NCBI GenBank assembly: GCA_045541115.1 | Contig: JAZQIM010000003.1 | Span: forward strand, 61,220-125,219 | Length of the DNA: 64,000 nt | From: Aphodoplasma sp045541115 | Lineage (GTDB): Bacteria > Bacillota > Clostridia > UBA1381 > UMGS1253 | Reading direction: 5' to 3' | Shown here: piece by piece, positions 45,266-54,641 of the stretch | Numbering within the stretch: the stretch's first letter is position 1 | Layout of the letters: each line of letters opens with the position of its first letter | Notes under the pieces: generated by a model | What the model saw: the letters and a program-made list of their open reading frames with translations, nothing else | Database searches by the model: none | What the model was told of the DNA's origin: nothing | Translations under genes and position numbers: made by a program

Positions 45266-46048
45266 TTAATGTATATTTTTGTCTGATTGTTGTCTATCGC
45301 ATGTATTACACCCTTTACATAATATTATTCTTTTGTCGAAAATTCGTAATAACGTTTCAAGTAGTTGCATGTTATTAATGTTATCTTTGTTGTGTATTAT
45401 AATTTTCTTTGGAGCTATTCCAATTAATGCTGATAATAAAAAATCATCGTCATTTACAATATTTTCTTCATCATCGTCAATTAGCTCAAAAATATGACTC
45501 CGTGAGAGCTCTTCAGAATTTTCGTCACATATACAGTATCGTCCGTCCTTTTCTGTGAAGACGTGAATAAGTCGTATTTCTGGTCTTTGTATATGAATAA
45601 GTTCTTTTAGCATTAAAATGAAGTTTTCATATTCAATCTGTATAAAAAAATCTTCAACTGCACAATCGACCAACAATTCGAGTTCATCAATATAATCTTT
45701 TAATCTGAATCGTGCAAAGCCGTCTAAAATAATTGTATCTGCATGCTCCTCTTCAAAATAATTATATATTCTGCTTTTAATATACTTAATATGGCTATTC
45801 ATATCGCCTAAACAAATGTTCGAAAAAGAGTTTTGTGCTATTTTATATATTTGTGCTTTGTCCGCTTTATCAAAGTACCCATAATTTTTATTTATTATCA
45901 TTTTTATAAATGTATTATTATACTTATCTATAATATATGACGCTAAATCATTATAAAAACAATCGAGCTGTATTTTATCCCTGAAATTGAAATTCACATA
46001 ATTTATTCTAAAATTATCTATAATTCCTACAGATAATGTCTTTGTCAC
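45266..46048 (-). CDS. ytxC: YtxC-like sporulation protein
   Basis: 260 residues resembling the putative sporulation protein YtxC: IILDGFARFRLKDYIDELE followed by VDCAVEDFFIQIEYENFI, then SALIGIAPKKIIIHNK. Its biochemical role is not known. The start is GTG (46046-46048), set by GGAGGTG. Cys-rich C-terminus (CKGCNTC), which I would not over-read. With the SASP at 9117 it supports a sporulating lineage. Confidence 0.82.
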   Translation of the reverse strand: MTKTLSVGIIDNFRINYVNFNFRDKIQLDCFYNDLASYIIDKYNNTFIKMIINKNYGYFDKADKAQIYKIAQNSFSNICLGDMNSHIKYIKSRIYNYFEEEHADTIILDGFARFRLKDYIDELELLVDCAVEDFFIQIEYENFILMLKELIHIQRPEIRLIHVFTEKDGRYCICDENSEELSRSHIFELIDDDEENIVNDDDFLLSALIGIAPKKIIIHNKDNINNMQLLETLLRIFDKRIILCKGCNTCDRQQSDKNIH

Positions 46049-46126
46049 TCTTTCACCTCCATATTTAATGCGTATAAATTTATTATGTCAAACAAGAGTG
46101 TATATATTCAAGCAAAAACAGGCATA

Positions 46127-46873
46127 TTACTCATATGCAACCGGTATAATTGAGCCAATGTCGCACGGCATATCATCTGATAAACATAAAATATTTACAC
46201 CGTGTTTAAAACAAAAATCAAAAATTTTATCATAATCGCTGTGTAGTTTAATATTTCCTGTAACAGCAAGCACATCAATGCTTATAAGGCCGGTAGCACC
46301 GCCTATAAAACCATAATCAAAGCCGGGCAGAGATATCTGACCTTTAGATACAAGAAGAACGTCGATGTCGTTTTCGACTGCTTTATTATGTATTGATTCA
46401 TCATCAGTTATAATAGCGTTTTTTGACACTACACAGACGCTGCATTTACTATAACCCTGTGAAACATTAACGAACGACACATTCTTTAAATTATCTAATA
46501 TTTCATTATCTGTATATTTAATCTTATGAAAAGCAAAATTTGAAACTCGCGCTACATTATATGCAATATCATATGGATATGTACTAGTAATTGCTGACGA
46601 TCCTTTTATTAAATTTATGCCCGGAAGACGCAATGTAGATGCATAATAGTCATATACAGAAGGTTCGCATACAAAATTTCTCCCACCAAGATGGCAAATG
46701 CCCATATCTGCATGTCCGCTTACTGCATCATATAACGAGTCAATTTTCTTTGTAAAAAATACAGTTAATCCTTGTTCTTCCAGCGATTTTATAATTTTTT
46801 TATCTGTTCTGTAATCAATAATTACATACTTAACTTTTCGAGTGGGTAGGTATGGTATAGATAAAAAGTGCAT
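46127..46873 (-). CDS. DUF6873-type GME-fold protein of unknown function
   Basis: About 248 residues. The repeat-like alpha/beta pattern (YVIIDYRTDKKIIKSLEEQG, GHADMGICHLGG, GGATGLISIDVLAVTG) fits the five-bladed guanidino-modifying-enzyme fold described for the DUF6873 family of Clostridia. The catalytic Cys-His-acid set of true arginine-modifying enzymes is not evident, so a binding or structural role is as likely. The ATG at 46871-46873 is set by GGAGGGG; an earlier in-frame ATG (46903) lacks a site. Family assignment from memory of related sequences, moderate confidence. Confidence 0.6.
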   Translation of the reverse strand: MHFLSIPYLPTRKVKYVIIDYRTDKKIIKSLEEQGLTVFFTKKIDSLYDAVSGHADMGICHLGGRNFVCEPSVYDYYASTLRLPGINLIKGSSAITSTYPYDIAYNVARVSNFAFHKIKYTDNEILDNLKNVSFVNVSQGYSKCSVCVVSKNAIITDDESIHNKAVENDIDVLLVSKGQISLPGFDYGFIGGATGLISIDVLAVTGNIKLHSDYDKIFDFCFKHGVNILCLSDDMPCDIGSIIPVAYE

Positions 46874-46923
46874 TCTCTCCCCTCCTATATTTACAAAATT
46901 CATGCAATTGTTTACATAATATA

Positions 46924-46953
46924 ATTATAGTAAATTTTCTTTAATATTCACAA
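46924..46953 (-). promoter_or_regulatory. Candidate promoter of the DUF6873 gene
   Basis: Minus strand TTGTGA (46948-46953), 18-base spacer, TATAAT (46924-46929). Confidence 0.55.
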
Positions 46954-46972
46954 AAATTTAAAGATGACATAA

Positions 46973-47080
46973 ATTAGTATTATACTAATAATAAGGTGTT
47001 TTCGGTCAAAAAATTTTTTTGGCCGTTGAAATACTCCGCAGGAATTTGTTCCCTCCTAGAAATTCCTGCGGACTTTTTAT
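46973..47080 (+). ncRNA. Possible small RNA ending in a strong terminator
   Basis: A gene-free stretch holds, in order, a palindrome containing TATACT (46973-46989), an A/T-stem hairpin (47004-47024, GGTC/GGCC ends) and a perfect 13-bp hairpin (TCCGCAGGAATTT 47035-47047 / 47060-47072) followed by CTTTTTAT on the plus strand. Neither plus-strand neighbour needs this terminator: aspS already ends at 45173 and no plus-strand gene follows. The loop holds CCCTCCT (47051-47057), able to pair with Shine-Dalgarno sites. It could instead be a minus-strand leader of the DUF6873 gene or the end of ireB transcription. Confidence 0.4.
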
Positions 47081-47124
47081 ATAAGAAAAGGTATTCGCAT
47101 TATTAAGTGCGAATACCCTATGGT

Positions 47125-47379
47125 TTATAATTCTTTTAAATATTTTTTTACAAGCTCTTCTAAAAGTTCATCACGTTCAACTCGGTTAATAATACTTCTG
47201 GCATTATTATAATTCGTGATATACGTCGGGTCACCGGAGAGAATATAGCCCACAAGCTGACTTACAGGATTATATCCCTTTACTTTAAGCGCATTATATA
47301 CAGCGCATATAATTTCCTGCACTTCTTTTGTACGTTCATTTTCCATATTGTCAAATTTCATTGTCTGATAATTGGGCAT
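47125..47379 (-). CDS. ireB: IreB-family regulatory phosphoprotein (UPF0297, YrzL)
   Basis: 84 residues with TMKFDNMENE at the start and VSQLVGYILSGDPTYIT in the middle, the IreB signature. In Enterococcus IreB is phosphorylated by the PASTA kinase IreK and affects cephalosporin resistance. It usually lies between alaS and ruvX; neither is here. AAGGAGG sets the start. Confidence 0.93.
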   Translation of the reverse strand: MPNYQTMKFDNMENERTKEVQEIICAVYNALKVKGYNPVSQLVGYILSGDPTYITNYNNARSIINRVERDELLEELVKKYLKEL

Positions 47380-47462
47380 ACAGTTTCGCCTCCTTACTAA
47401 AATATAAATAAATTATACTATAAATATGTCAAAAATTCAAGAAAAATCATTAAAAAATTTTA

Positions 47463-47918
47463 TTAAAAGACAAATGTCTTCATGACAACAGCAATTATTA
47501 TTCCCAATGCTGCGCCTGCAATCACCTCAAAAGGAGTGTGTCCTATAAGCTCTTTGAGACGTTCGCCCTGAATCTCTACGCCTTCGTCCCAATGCTCTAC
47601 AATCTGATTAAGAATCGATGCTTGTTTTCCGGCAGCGCGTCTTACGCCTGATGCATCATACATTACTATAAACGAAAAAACAATACAAACAGCAAACAAC
47701 GGGCTATCAAAACCATATTCAAAGCCTATCATTACTGAAAGCGCTGTTACAAACGATGAATGTGAACTTGGCATTCCGCCCGATCCTATAAAACGCGAAA
47801 AATCAAAACGTTTTTCTGTTAATAATACAGATATTACTTTTATAAACTGTGCAACAAACCATGATAAAATTGATACCCACAGCGTTTGATTATTATATAA
47901 CTCATTAAAAAAGTTCAT
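47463..47918 (-). CDS. Divergent PAP2-family membrane protein (YuiD-like)
   Basis: 151 residues with four or so hydrophobic segments. FIGSGGMPSSHSSFVTAL and GVRRAAGKQA plus GHTPFEVIAGAALG are the motifs of the divergent PAP2 (DUF212) family, relatives of phosphatidate and undecaprenyl-pyrophosphate phosphatases. It follows ispA by 13 bases, so a role with polyprenyl phosphates is plausible but unproved. Confidence 0.9.
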   Translation of the reverse strand: MNFFNELYNNQTLWVSILSWFVAQFIKVISVLLTEKRFDFSRFIGSGGMPSSHSSFVTALSVMIGFEYGFDSPLFAVCIVFSFIVMYDASGVRRAAGKQASILNQIVEHWDEGVEIQGERLKELIGHTPFEVIAGAALGIIIAVVMKTFVF

Positions 47919-47931
47919 ATCACTGCACTCC

Positions 47932-48825
47932 TTAGTTATTTCTGTTTAGCAAATAGTCGGTTAGTCCCAGCAAAAACTCCGCACGCTCGCCAAAAGATGC
48001 AAGTAATTTTTTTGCTGATTCTGTATGTTTGTTTAAAAGAACTTTTGCCTCATCCAGACCATACAGAGTTACATATGTATTTTTGTTTAGTTCTTTATCG
48101 CCGCCTGTAGGCTTTCCTAAAATTTTCGAATCGCCCTCAATGTCTAAAATATCATCTTTGATTTGAAAAGCAAGACCTAAATTTATAGCATATTCTTCGA
48201 GTTTCTTTATATCGTTTTCATCAGCACCTGCGCATATTGCGCCACAAATCAGTGCAGCGCGGATTAATGCAGCTGTTTTCTTTGTGTGAAGTGCATAAAG
48301 AGTATCCTTATCAATTACCTTATCTTCACTTTCTATATCAATGACCTGGCCACCTATCATGCCGTTTACACCTGAACATTTTGCGATGTATAATGACGCT
48401 TCTAAAACTTTTGATGGCTCTATATCTTTAGCGGTAAGCATCGTTTCAAATGCATAATTTAGAAGAGCATCGCCTGCTAAAACGGCAAGTGCCTCGCCAT
48501 ATACGATATGATTTGTCTTTTGACCGCGTCTTAAATCGGAGTTATCCATTGCCGGTAAATCATCGTGAATCAATGAGTATGTATGTATCATTTCAAGCGC
48601 ACACGCAAAAGGCATTATTTTTTTCGAGTTACCGTCGAAAAGCTCATATGCGGCCATCATTAAAACCGGACGTATACGCTTGCCGCCTGCAAAAACACTA
48701 TAGCGCATAGAATCAAGTATTGACTTTATTTCAATATCTTTTTGCGATAAATATTTATCTAAATAAGAGTTAACTTCAGATATTTTTTGTTCAAATTCAG
48801 CTTGAAATGTCATCTTATTCTTCAT
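47932..48825 (-). CDS. ispA: Farnesyl-diphosphate synthase (polyprenyl synthetase)
   Basis: 297 residues. The first Asp-rich motif LIHDDLPAMDNSDLRRG (near 84-100) and the second IKDDILDIEGD bind the magnesium-diphosphate substrates. It condenses IPP with DMAPP and GPP to make FPP. It overlaps xseB by 11 bases, the standard xseA-xseB-ispA order. Confidence 0.95.
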   Translation of the reverse strand: MKNKMTFQAEFEQKISEVNSYLDKYLSQKDIEIKSILDSMRYSVFAGGKRIRPVLMMAAYELFDGNSKKIMPFACALEMIHTYSLIHDDLPAMDNSDLRRGQKTNHIVYGEALAVLAGDALLNYAFETMLTAKDIEPSKVLEASLYIAKCSGVNGMIGGQVIDIESEDKVIDKDTLYALHTKKTAALIRAALICGAICAGADENDIKKLEEYAINLGLAFQIKDDILDIEGDSKILGKPTGGDKELNKNTYVTLYGLDEAKVLLNKHTESAKKLLASFGERAEFLLGLTDYLLNRNN

Positions 48826-49060
48826 CTCCTGCTAAAAAATCTTTTTCTGAAATTTCACCGTCATTTTTCAACATAACACTAACTTTTTGTTCTGCTTCAT
48901 CAAGAATTTTTGTACACTGTGATGATAAAACGACTCCGCGCTCAAAAAGTTTAAGTGCATCGTCAAGCGAGATGTCATTTTTTTCAAGAGTTTTTACTAT
49001 TTCTTCAAGTTCAGATATGTTTTTTTCGAGACTTACGTTCTCTGCTTTTTTTGTAGCCAT
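48815..49060 (-). CDS. xseB: Exodeoxyribonuclease VII small subunit
   Basis: 81 residues, helical, with the family pattern LEEIVKTLEKNDISLDDALKLFERG. Several copies pack along XseA to form the single-strand nuclease. Its end overlaps the ispA start. Confidence 0.95.
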   Translation of the reverse strand: MATKKAENVSLEKNISELEEIVKTLEKNDISLDDALKLFERGVVLSSQCTKILDEAEQKVSVMLKNDGEISEKDFLAGDEE

Positions 49061-49084
49061 ATTATAATTCCTTTCATATAAAAT

Positions 49085-50269
49085 TTATATAAAACGAGCT
49101 TTTACACTTCCGTCAACAAGTACAAGTTCAAAATCATTTTCTTTAATGGCATCTTTTTTGCTCTTAATCACGCTTTTATCATCGTTTCTTGCGATGCTAT
49201 ATCCCCTACCTAAAACAGCAAGAGGGCTCATAGCATCAAGTGCTGCAACGCATGACATAAGATGATCTTTTTTCTTTGAAACAATCAGTTTTGTATTTCT
49301 TTCAAGATGCTTTATAAGTTCATCTACATAAATTCTCGTATCGGCAAGTTTTGCCTTTGGATTTTTAGGTATAAGCTTTTCTACAATGCTTTTTTTAAGT
49401 TTAATATTGTTTAGTATCGCAAAAACAATGCGAGATTTTACAGACGAAATTTTTTCGCGAAGCTCATCTGCGGACGGGACTGCGAGCTCTGCAGCAGCAG
49501 ATGGCGTAGGAGCACGTAAATCTGCAACAAAATCTGCAATTGTAAAATCTGTTTCATGACCGACGGCTGATATGATTGGTATATCTGAACTAAAAATAGC
49601 GCGAGCCGTCTTTTCTTCATTAAATGCCCACAAATCTTCTATCGAGCCACCGCCTCTGCCGGTAATTATTACATCTACACATTTTGTTTCGTTAAAATAG
49701 CTTATTCCTTCGCAAATACCGTCTGATGCACCGTCGCCCTGGACTAACGATGGATATATAAGCACCTTGGCACATGGGTATCTGCGTGATAATACATTTA
49801 AAATATCTCTTATTGCCGCACCGGTTGTAGCTGTAATTACGCCTATTGTTGAAGGGTATTTTGGAATTGGCTTTTTATGCTCCGGATTAAAAAGTCCTTC
49901 TTCTTCAAGTTTTGCCTTGAGCTGTTCATAGGCAATGTGCAAAGAACCAACGCCATCAGGTTGCATTTCTTCAATATAAAGCTGATATGAGCCATCACGC
50001 TCGTATACAGATATCCTGCCACGCGCAAGTACTTTCATGCCATTTTCAGGTGTAAATGTAAGTTTTGATGCACTCGATTTGAACATAACTGCTTTTAAAA
50101 CCGAGCCTTCATCTTTTAGCGTAAGATAACAATGTCCCGAATAATGAAGCTTAAAATTTGAGATTTCTCCCTTAATCCATATATTATTAAGAATTTGTGC
50201 GCCATCAATGACCTGTTTTATAAATCTATTGAGTTGTGATACGGTAGCAGTATAAATTTTTCCTTCCAC
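49085..50269 (-). CDS. xseA: Exodeoxyribonuclease VII large subunit
   Basis: 394 residues: N-terminal OB domain (about 1-100), catalytic region with TIGVITATTGAAIRDI, GRGGGSIEDLWAFNEE and VGHETDFTIADFVADLRAPTP (split here for length), then coiled coil and tail. It degrades single-stranded DNA from both ends. It lies 24 bases upstream of xseB. Confidence 0.96.
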   Translation of the reverse strand: MEGKIYTATVSQLNRFIKQVIDGAQILNNIWIKGEISNFKLHYSGHCYLTLKDEGSVLKAVMFKSSASKLTFTPENGMKVLARGRISVYERDGSYQLYIEEMQPDGVGSLHIAYEQLKAKLEEEGLFNPEHKKPIPKYPSTIGVITATTGAAIRDILNVLSRRYPCAKVLIYPSLVQGDGASDGICEGISYFNETKCVDVIITGRGGGSIEDLWAFNEEKTARAIFSSDIPIISAVGHETDFTIADFVADLRAPTPSAAAELAVPSADELREKISSVKSRIVFAILNNIKLKKSIVEKLIPKNPKAKLADTRIYVDELIKHLERNTKLIVSKKKDHLMSCVAALDAMSPLAVLGRGYSIARNDDKSVIKSKKDAIKENDFELVLVDGSVKARFI

Positions 50270-50306
50270 TATCAGCCACTCCCTCTGAAATCAAATATAT
50301 TTTAGT

Positions 50307-50714
50307 TTACTTTAACAAGCCGCTCAGTGCACCATTTATAAATCCCGGGCCATCATCTGTATCATAGAGCTTTGCAAGTTCTATTGCCTCGTTAACAGAT
50401 ACCTTGTTGGGAATGTCGTCAACATATAAAATTTCATATAGCGCAAGACGTAAAATTGCAAGGCTGACCTTAGATATACGCTCTATTTTCCATCCGTCTT
50501 TAAGATTATCTGAAATTGTTTTATCAATCGTTTCCTTGTTCTCATAGACGCCATTAGCAACTGATACGATATAGTTATATTGTTTTTTGTCTGTCTTTAG
50601 TAATGATTGATTTTCTTGCTTAAAATAATCAACCACATCAGGATATGAGTCTTTATGCGCTGTTATCTGAAATACAAGTTTAAATGCTTCGCATCTCGCT
50701 TCTGCTCTGTTCAT
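50307..50714 (-). CDS. nusB: Transcription antitermination factor NusB
   Basis: 135 residues, all-helical, with RAEARCEAFKLVFQI at the start and VAINEAVELAK-like SVNEAIELAKLYDTDDGPGF near the end. NusB binds boxA with NusE during rRNA transcription. It lies between tsaB and xseA in a run of closely packed genes. Confidence 0.95.
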   Translation of the reverse strand: MNRAEARCEAFKLVFQITAHKDSYPDVVDYFKQENQSLLKTDKKQYNYIVSVANGVYENKETIDKTISDNLKDGWKIERISKVSLAILRLALYEILYVDDIPNKVSVNEAIELAKLYDTDDGPGFINGALSGLLK

Positions 50715-50729
50715 ATATAACCTCCAAAT

Positions 50730-51431
50730 TTACTTTTGTTTTTCGTCATATTCTCTCTCAGCCTGAGATTTTCTTAAATATACAGGTAAAATATCCTCAT
50801 ACGATGATACGTAACCTTCCTCTATCTTCTTTTTTGCAAGCACACCAACTGACGATGCACGCTGCATATTTGAATTTGCAAACGAAAACTCGCACAGATT
50901 ATCAAGATCGTTTTTAAGCTTATCTCCAAAGCGTATAGTCGCATCGCCTATAAATATAGCCTTGCGTCCTTCCCTTTTTATGATATCAATTAGCTCATCT
51001 ACCGATAATGCACATGGCTGTGTATGCATTTTAAGGCAATTATTCTCCCAATAATATATCGCGGCATATACCTGGTCGCGACGCGCATCCAATATCGGTA
51101 CTATCAAATCACTGCAGTGCGGTAAATTGTACGCCATAGATTCGAGTGTTGATACGCCAATAAGTGGTTTTTTGCAAGCATGCGCAAGCCCTTTTGCCGT
51201 TGCAAGACCAATTCTAAGTCCTGTAAACGATCCCGGACCAACAGTTATAGCGAATGCATCAACATCGTCAATTAAAAATTCTGTTGAGTTTAAAAGTTGA
51301 TTTACGATAGGCATAAGTGTCTGCGAATGAGTCTTTTTATGATTTATAATTATTTCACCTACGAGCACATCATCACATATAAGAGCAGCAGATGCAACTC
51401 CGGACGATGCTTCAAGTGCTAATATATTCAA
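50730..51431 (-). CDS. tsaB: tRNA t6A synthesis protein TsaB
   Basis: About 233 residues of the ASKHA fold: NILALEASSGVASAAL at the start, HKKTHSQTLMP and TVGPGSFTGLRIGLATAKGLA. TsaB is the partner of TsaD and TsaE in making t6A37; tsaD is not in the window. I chose TTG at 51429-51431, behind AGAGG and giving the usual N-terminus; an ATG 21 bases earlier lies inside tsaE. Confidence 0.92.
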   Translation of the reverse strand: MNILALEASSGVASAALICDDVLVGEIIINHKKTHSQTLMPIVNQLLNSTEFLIDDVDAFAITVGPGSFTGLRIGLATAKGLAHACKKPLIGVSTLESMAYNLPHCSDLIVPILDARRDQVYAAIYYWENNCLKMHTQPCALSVDELIDIIKREGRKAIFIGDATIRFGDKLKNDLDNLCEFSFANSNMQRASSVGVLAKKKIEEGYVSSYEDILPVYLRKSQAEREYDEKQK

Positions 51432-51438
51432 GTTGTAT

Positions 51439-51861
51439 CTACCTCTTTTCAATATATATTTCTCTGTATTCGTCGCCTATTTCTATGTTTTTTACTATGT
51501 TTACATTTATAGTTTCTTTTGGAAGTATATCTTTAATTTTATCCGACCATTCGATCAGACAAATTCCTTCACCAAATAAATAATCATCAATACCAATGTC
51601 ATACATTTCGTCAGAGAAATCAATCCTGTACACATCAAAATGATATAACGGTATGTCCGCTAAATATTCATTTATAAGCGTGAAGGTTGGGCTGTTTGTG
51701 TAACCGTTGTAATTTAAAGCTTTTGCAATTCCTGACACAAAAGCCGTCTTGCCCGCGCCAAGATCGCCATTTAGACAAACAATATCTCCACGTTTTAATG
51801 TTTTAGCAAAATCATATGCAATTTTTGCAGTTTCTTCTCTGCTGTTAGAAATATACTTCAT
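51439..51861 (-). CDS. tsaE: tRNA t6A synthesis ATPase TsaE
   Basis: About 140 residues. Walker A GDLGAGKTAF near 32-41, and the later FTLINEY and HFDVYRI typical of TsaE, which drives the TsaB-TsaD cycle with ATP. The ATG at 51859-51861 (GGAG upstream) is favoured over one 12 bases earlier, which is flush with the fhs stop. tsaB begins 7 bases after its stop. Confidence 0.93.
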   Translation of the reverse strand: MKYISNSREETAKIAYDFAKTLKRGDIVCLNGDLGAGKTAFVSGIAKALNYNGYTNSPTFTLINEYLADIPLYHFDVYRIDFSDEMYDIGIDDYLFGEGICLIEWSDKIKDILPKETINVNIVKNIEIGDEYREIYIEKR

Positions 51862-51873
51862 AATATTCTCCAT

Positions 51874-53544
51874 TTAGAATAGGCCGACTATTTCGCCGTT
51901 ATCTAATATATCAATATTTTCCGCCGAGGGCTTTTTGGGAAGACCCGGCATAGTCATAATGTCGCCTGTTTGCACAACAACAAAGCCTGCGCCGGCACTT
52001 ACTCTTACTTCAGAAATTGTAATTTTAAATCCTTCGGGTCTGCCAAGAAGTTTCGGATTATCCGAAAGCGAATATTGTGTTTTTGCAACACATATCGGAA
52101 GATTAGCAAAGCCAAGGGCTGTAAGCATTTTAATCTGATTTTTAGCTTTCGTGCTATAATCTATGCCGCTTGCACCATAAATTTCAGTAGCAAGTGTTAA
52201 TATTTTATCTTCAATACTCATGTTAACATCATAAATAGGCTTAAATTCAGATTTTTGTGTGTCAAGAGTATCAAGTACAGCGTTTGCAAGCTCAACTCCG
52301 CCTTCGCCGCCTTTTGCAAAGACTTCGCTGATTGCACATTTTACATCTAATTTTTCGCACAACTCCTTTATTGTGCGAATTTCTTCGTCTGTATCTGTAT
52401 CAAATACATTTAGCGCCACAACCACAGGCATACCAAATTTTTTCATGTTTTCAATATGTTTTATTAAGTTTGGCATACCCTTTGTGAGTGCCGATATACT
52501 CTCTTCTTTGAGATTTTCTTTTAATACACCGCCATTATATTTGAGCGCGCGTACAGTAGCAACGATAACTGCCATATCAGGCTTTAAGTCTGCCATGCGA
52601 CACTTAATATCAAAAAACTTTTCTGCGCCTAAATCTGCGCCGAAACCTGCCTCTGTAACGACATAATCACATAGCTTTAATGCAAGTTTAGTCGCGCGCA
52701 CACTGTTACATCCATGTGCTATGTTTGCAAACGGTCCGCCATGCATAAGACATGGTGTGTTTTCAAGCGTCTGAACGATATTTGGCATTATAGCGTCTTT
52801 TAATAACAATGTCATAGCGCCATCTGCCTTTAAATCGCGAGCTGTAACAGGTTTTGAATCATAATCATATGCAACGATTATTTTGCCAAGTCTGTTTTTT
52901 AAATCGTCAATATTGCTTGCAAGGCAAAGAATCGCCATAATTTCTGATGCAACGGTAATCATAAATCCGTCTTCACGTACAAATCCGTTTGCCTTTGGGC
53001 CAAGCCCTACAACAATATTTCTAAGCGCTCTGTCATTCATATCGAGCACACGCTTCCATACTATTGTGCGAGAGTTAATATTAAGCTCATTTCCCTGATG
53101 AATGTGATTGTCTATCATGGCTGAAAGAAGATTGTTTGCAGCTGTAATTGCATGCATATCACCGGTAAAATGAAGATTTATATCTTCCATAGGTACAACC
53201 TGTGAGTAACCACCACCGGCAGCGCCTCCTTTTACTCCCATAACAGGGCCGAGCGAAGGCTCTCTTAATGCAATAACTGCATTTTTTCCAAGTTTTGAAA
53301 GCGCCTGACCAAGACCAACTGTGGTCGTTGTTTTACCTTCGCCTGCAGGTGTGGGATTTATTGCACTGACAAGTATCAATTTCCCATCATTGTTGTTTTT
53401 TACTCGCTCAAAAAGCTCTTCATTAACTTTCGCCTTATACGGTCCATGCATATAAAGCTCATCTTCTTTAATGCCTGCTTTTTTTGCTACTTGATTTATT
53501 GGCTGCATTGTAGCTTGTTGCGCTATCTGAATATCTGTAAGCAT
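51874..53544 (-). CDS. fhs: Formate-tetrahydrofolate ligase
   Basis: 556 residues. It makes 10-formyl-THF from formate, THF and ATP. ATP-binding loop TPAGEGKTTTTVGLGQAL near 64-81 and the LREPSLGPVMGVKGGAAGGG stretch are diagnostic. The ATG follows GGAGG. It leads the run into tsaE. It feeds one-carbon units to purine synthesis (purD and purH are at the window end) or an acetogenic route; no other Wood-Ljungdahl gene is here. Confidence 0.97.
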   Translation of the reverse strand: MLTDIQIAQQATMQPINQVAKKAGIKEDELYMHGPYKAKVNEELFERVKNNNDGKLILVSAINPTPAGEGKTTTTVGLGQALSKLGKNAVIALREPSLGPVMGVKGGAAGGGYSQVVPMEDINLHFTGDMHAITAANNLLSAMIDNHIHQGNELNINSRTIVWKRVLDMNDRALRNIVVGLGPKANGFVREDGFMITVASEIMAILCLASNIDDLKNRLGKIIVAYDYDSKPVTARDLKADGAMTLLLKDAIMPNIVQTLENTPCLMHGGPFANIAHGCNSVRATKLALKLCDYVVTEAGFGADLGAEKFFDIKCRMADLKPDMAVIVATVRALKYNGGVLKENLKEESISALTKGMPNLIKHIENMKKFGMPVVVALNVFDTDTDEEIRTIKELCEKLDVKCAISEVFAKGGEGGVELANAVLDTLDTQKSEFKPIYDVNMSIEDKILTLATEIYGASGIDYSTKAKNQIKMLTALGFANLPICVAKTQYSLSDNPKLLGRPEGFKITISEVRVSAGAGFVVVQTGDIMTMPGLPKKPSAENIDILDNGEIVGLF

Positions 53545-53562
53545 CAAAATTTCCTCCGCATA

Positions 53563-54537
53563 TCAGTTTTTAACATAAATTTTTGTAGAAAGACCGATCT
53601 CCTCACCCGGTTTTATATAAAGCAAATTTGCACTATCCATTGTAGAGTTTACCGCATTTGTCGCACATGTCTGCGGTTCAATAGATAAAAAGCTTGAATT
53701 ATAATCACCGTTATAGAATATCCAGTGTTTAAACGTAGAATCCGACTCATAGACTAATTGTGTGTTTGTCTTTGTGTCTGTTATTGTAGCAGCGTTTAAA
53801 ACATCACTATCTGCAAGATACAGATTGTCAAGTGAATGCTCATATAGATATGCGCCTTTTCCGCCGGCAATATCAATTTCAAACTGCTCAAGCGATAAAA
53901 GATTTCCTGTAGGCAAAAGCTTTTCATTAACTTCATATCTGTTTTTGACGTTTGCATTTAATACAAAAGCTTCTCTTGGTGAATCATTAAACGGTATATT
54001 AAATGTTGTATGATATCCAAAACAGAATGGCATATTTTTGTCACTTAAATTTTCAAATGTTATTCGTTGAAAGAGTCCGTTTGAGGTAATGATATTTTCA
54101 TATGTGATTTTAACCTTAAAATCAAAATATTTATATATGTCATTAGTTTCATCGATAAAATATTCAAATGTAATATTTATAAAATTGCCCGTAACATCTT
54201 TTTTTACAACGTTCCATTTAGTGCATCCATCAAGAAAACCATGTATATGTAAATTATTATCAGTGTTAATCGGAAAATTATATTTTTTGCCTTCAAAAGT
54301 AAATGTTCCGCCATCAACTCTGTTTGGGAAAAACAATATTGGTATTCCACAAATGCGGGATTTTTGCAATGCATCAATATCATTTGAAGTGTTCATAAGA
54401 TTTAAATTTTTAGGCAGATAATTAAACATAATAAGATTTGCGCCGTCAATTGTAAATGCACCTGTATACCCTTCGCACTCAAATTCAATAGTTTTTAATC
54501 CGAGATATTCTCCGTCAAATATTCTTGCATTGCCCAT
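53563..54537 (-). CDS. Aldose 1-epimerase-family protein
   Basis: About 324 residues of the galactose-mutarotase fold. HGFLDGCTKWNV and CFGYHTTFNIPF provide the His pair, and SIEPQTC near the end the acidic residue. It may interconvert sugar anomers; the exact sugar is unknown. The ATG at 54537 lies 12 bases after AAGGAG, a long spacing; earlier in-frame codons give a non-homologous, Tyr/Asn-rich N-terminus and were dropped. Confidence 0.85.
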   Translation of the reverse strand: MGNARIFDGEYLGLKTIEFECEGYTGAFTIDGANLIMFNYLPKNLNLMNTSNDIDALQKSRICGIPILFFPNRVDGGTFTFEGKKYNFPINTDNNLHIHGFLDGCTKWNVVKKDVTGNFINITFEYFIDETNDIYKYFDFKVKITYENIITSNGLFQRITFENLSDKNMPFCFGYHTTFNIPFNDSPREAFVLNANVKNRYEVNEKLLPTGNLLSLEQFEIDIAGGKGAYLYEHSLDNLYLADSDVLNAATITDTKTNTQLVYESDSTFKHWIFYNGDYNSSFLSIEPQTCATNAVNSTMDSANLLYIKPGEEIGLSTKIYVKN

Positions 54538-54641
54538 TTTATGTAACAGCTCCTTGTATTTTATATAATTATAATTATTATATAACAAAATAAAATAAAA
54601 TTCAATCATTCATGTAAAAATGATATAAAAATGACACAAAA

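Noticed and set aside
53548..53562. A riboswitch before fhs
   Set aside because: Only 15 bases separate it from the preceding gene and the upstream part is coding; no tetrahydrofolate aptamer fits.
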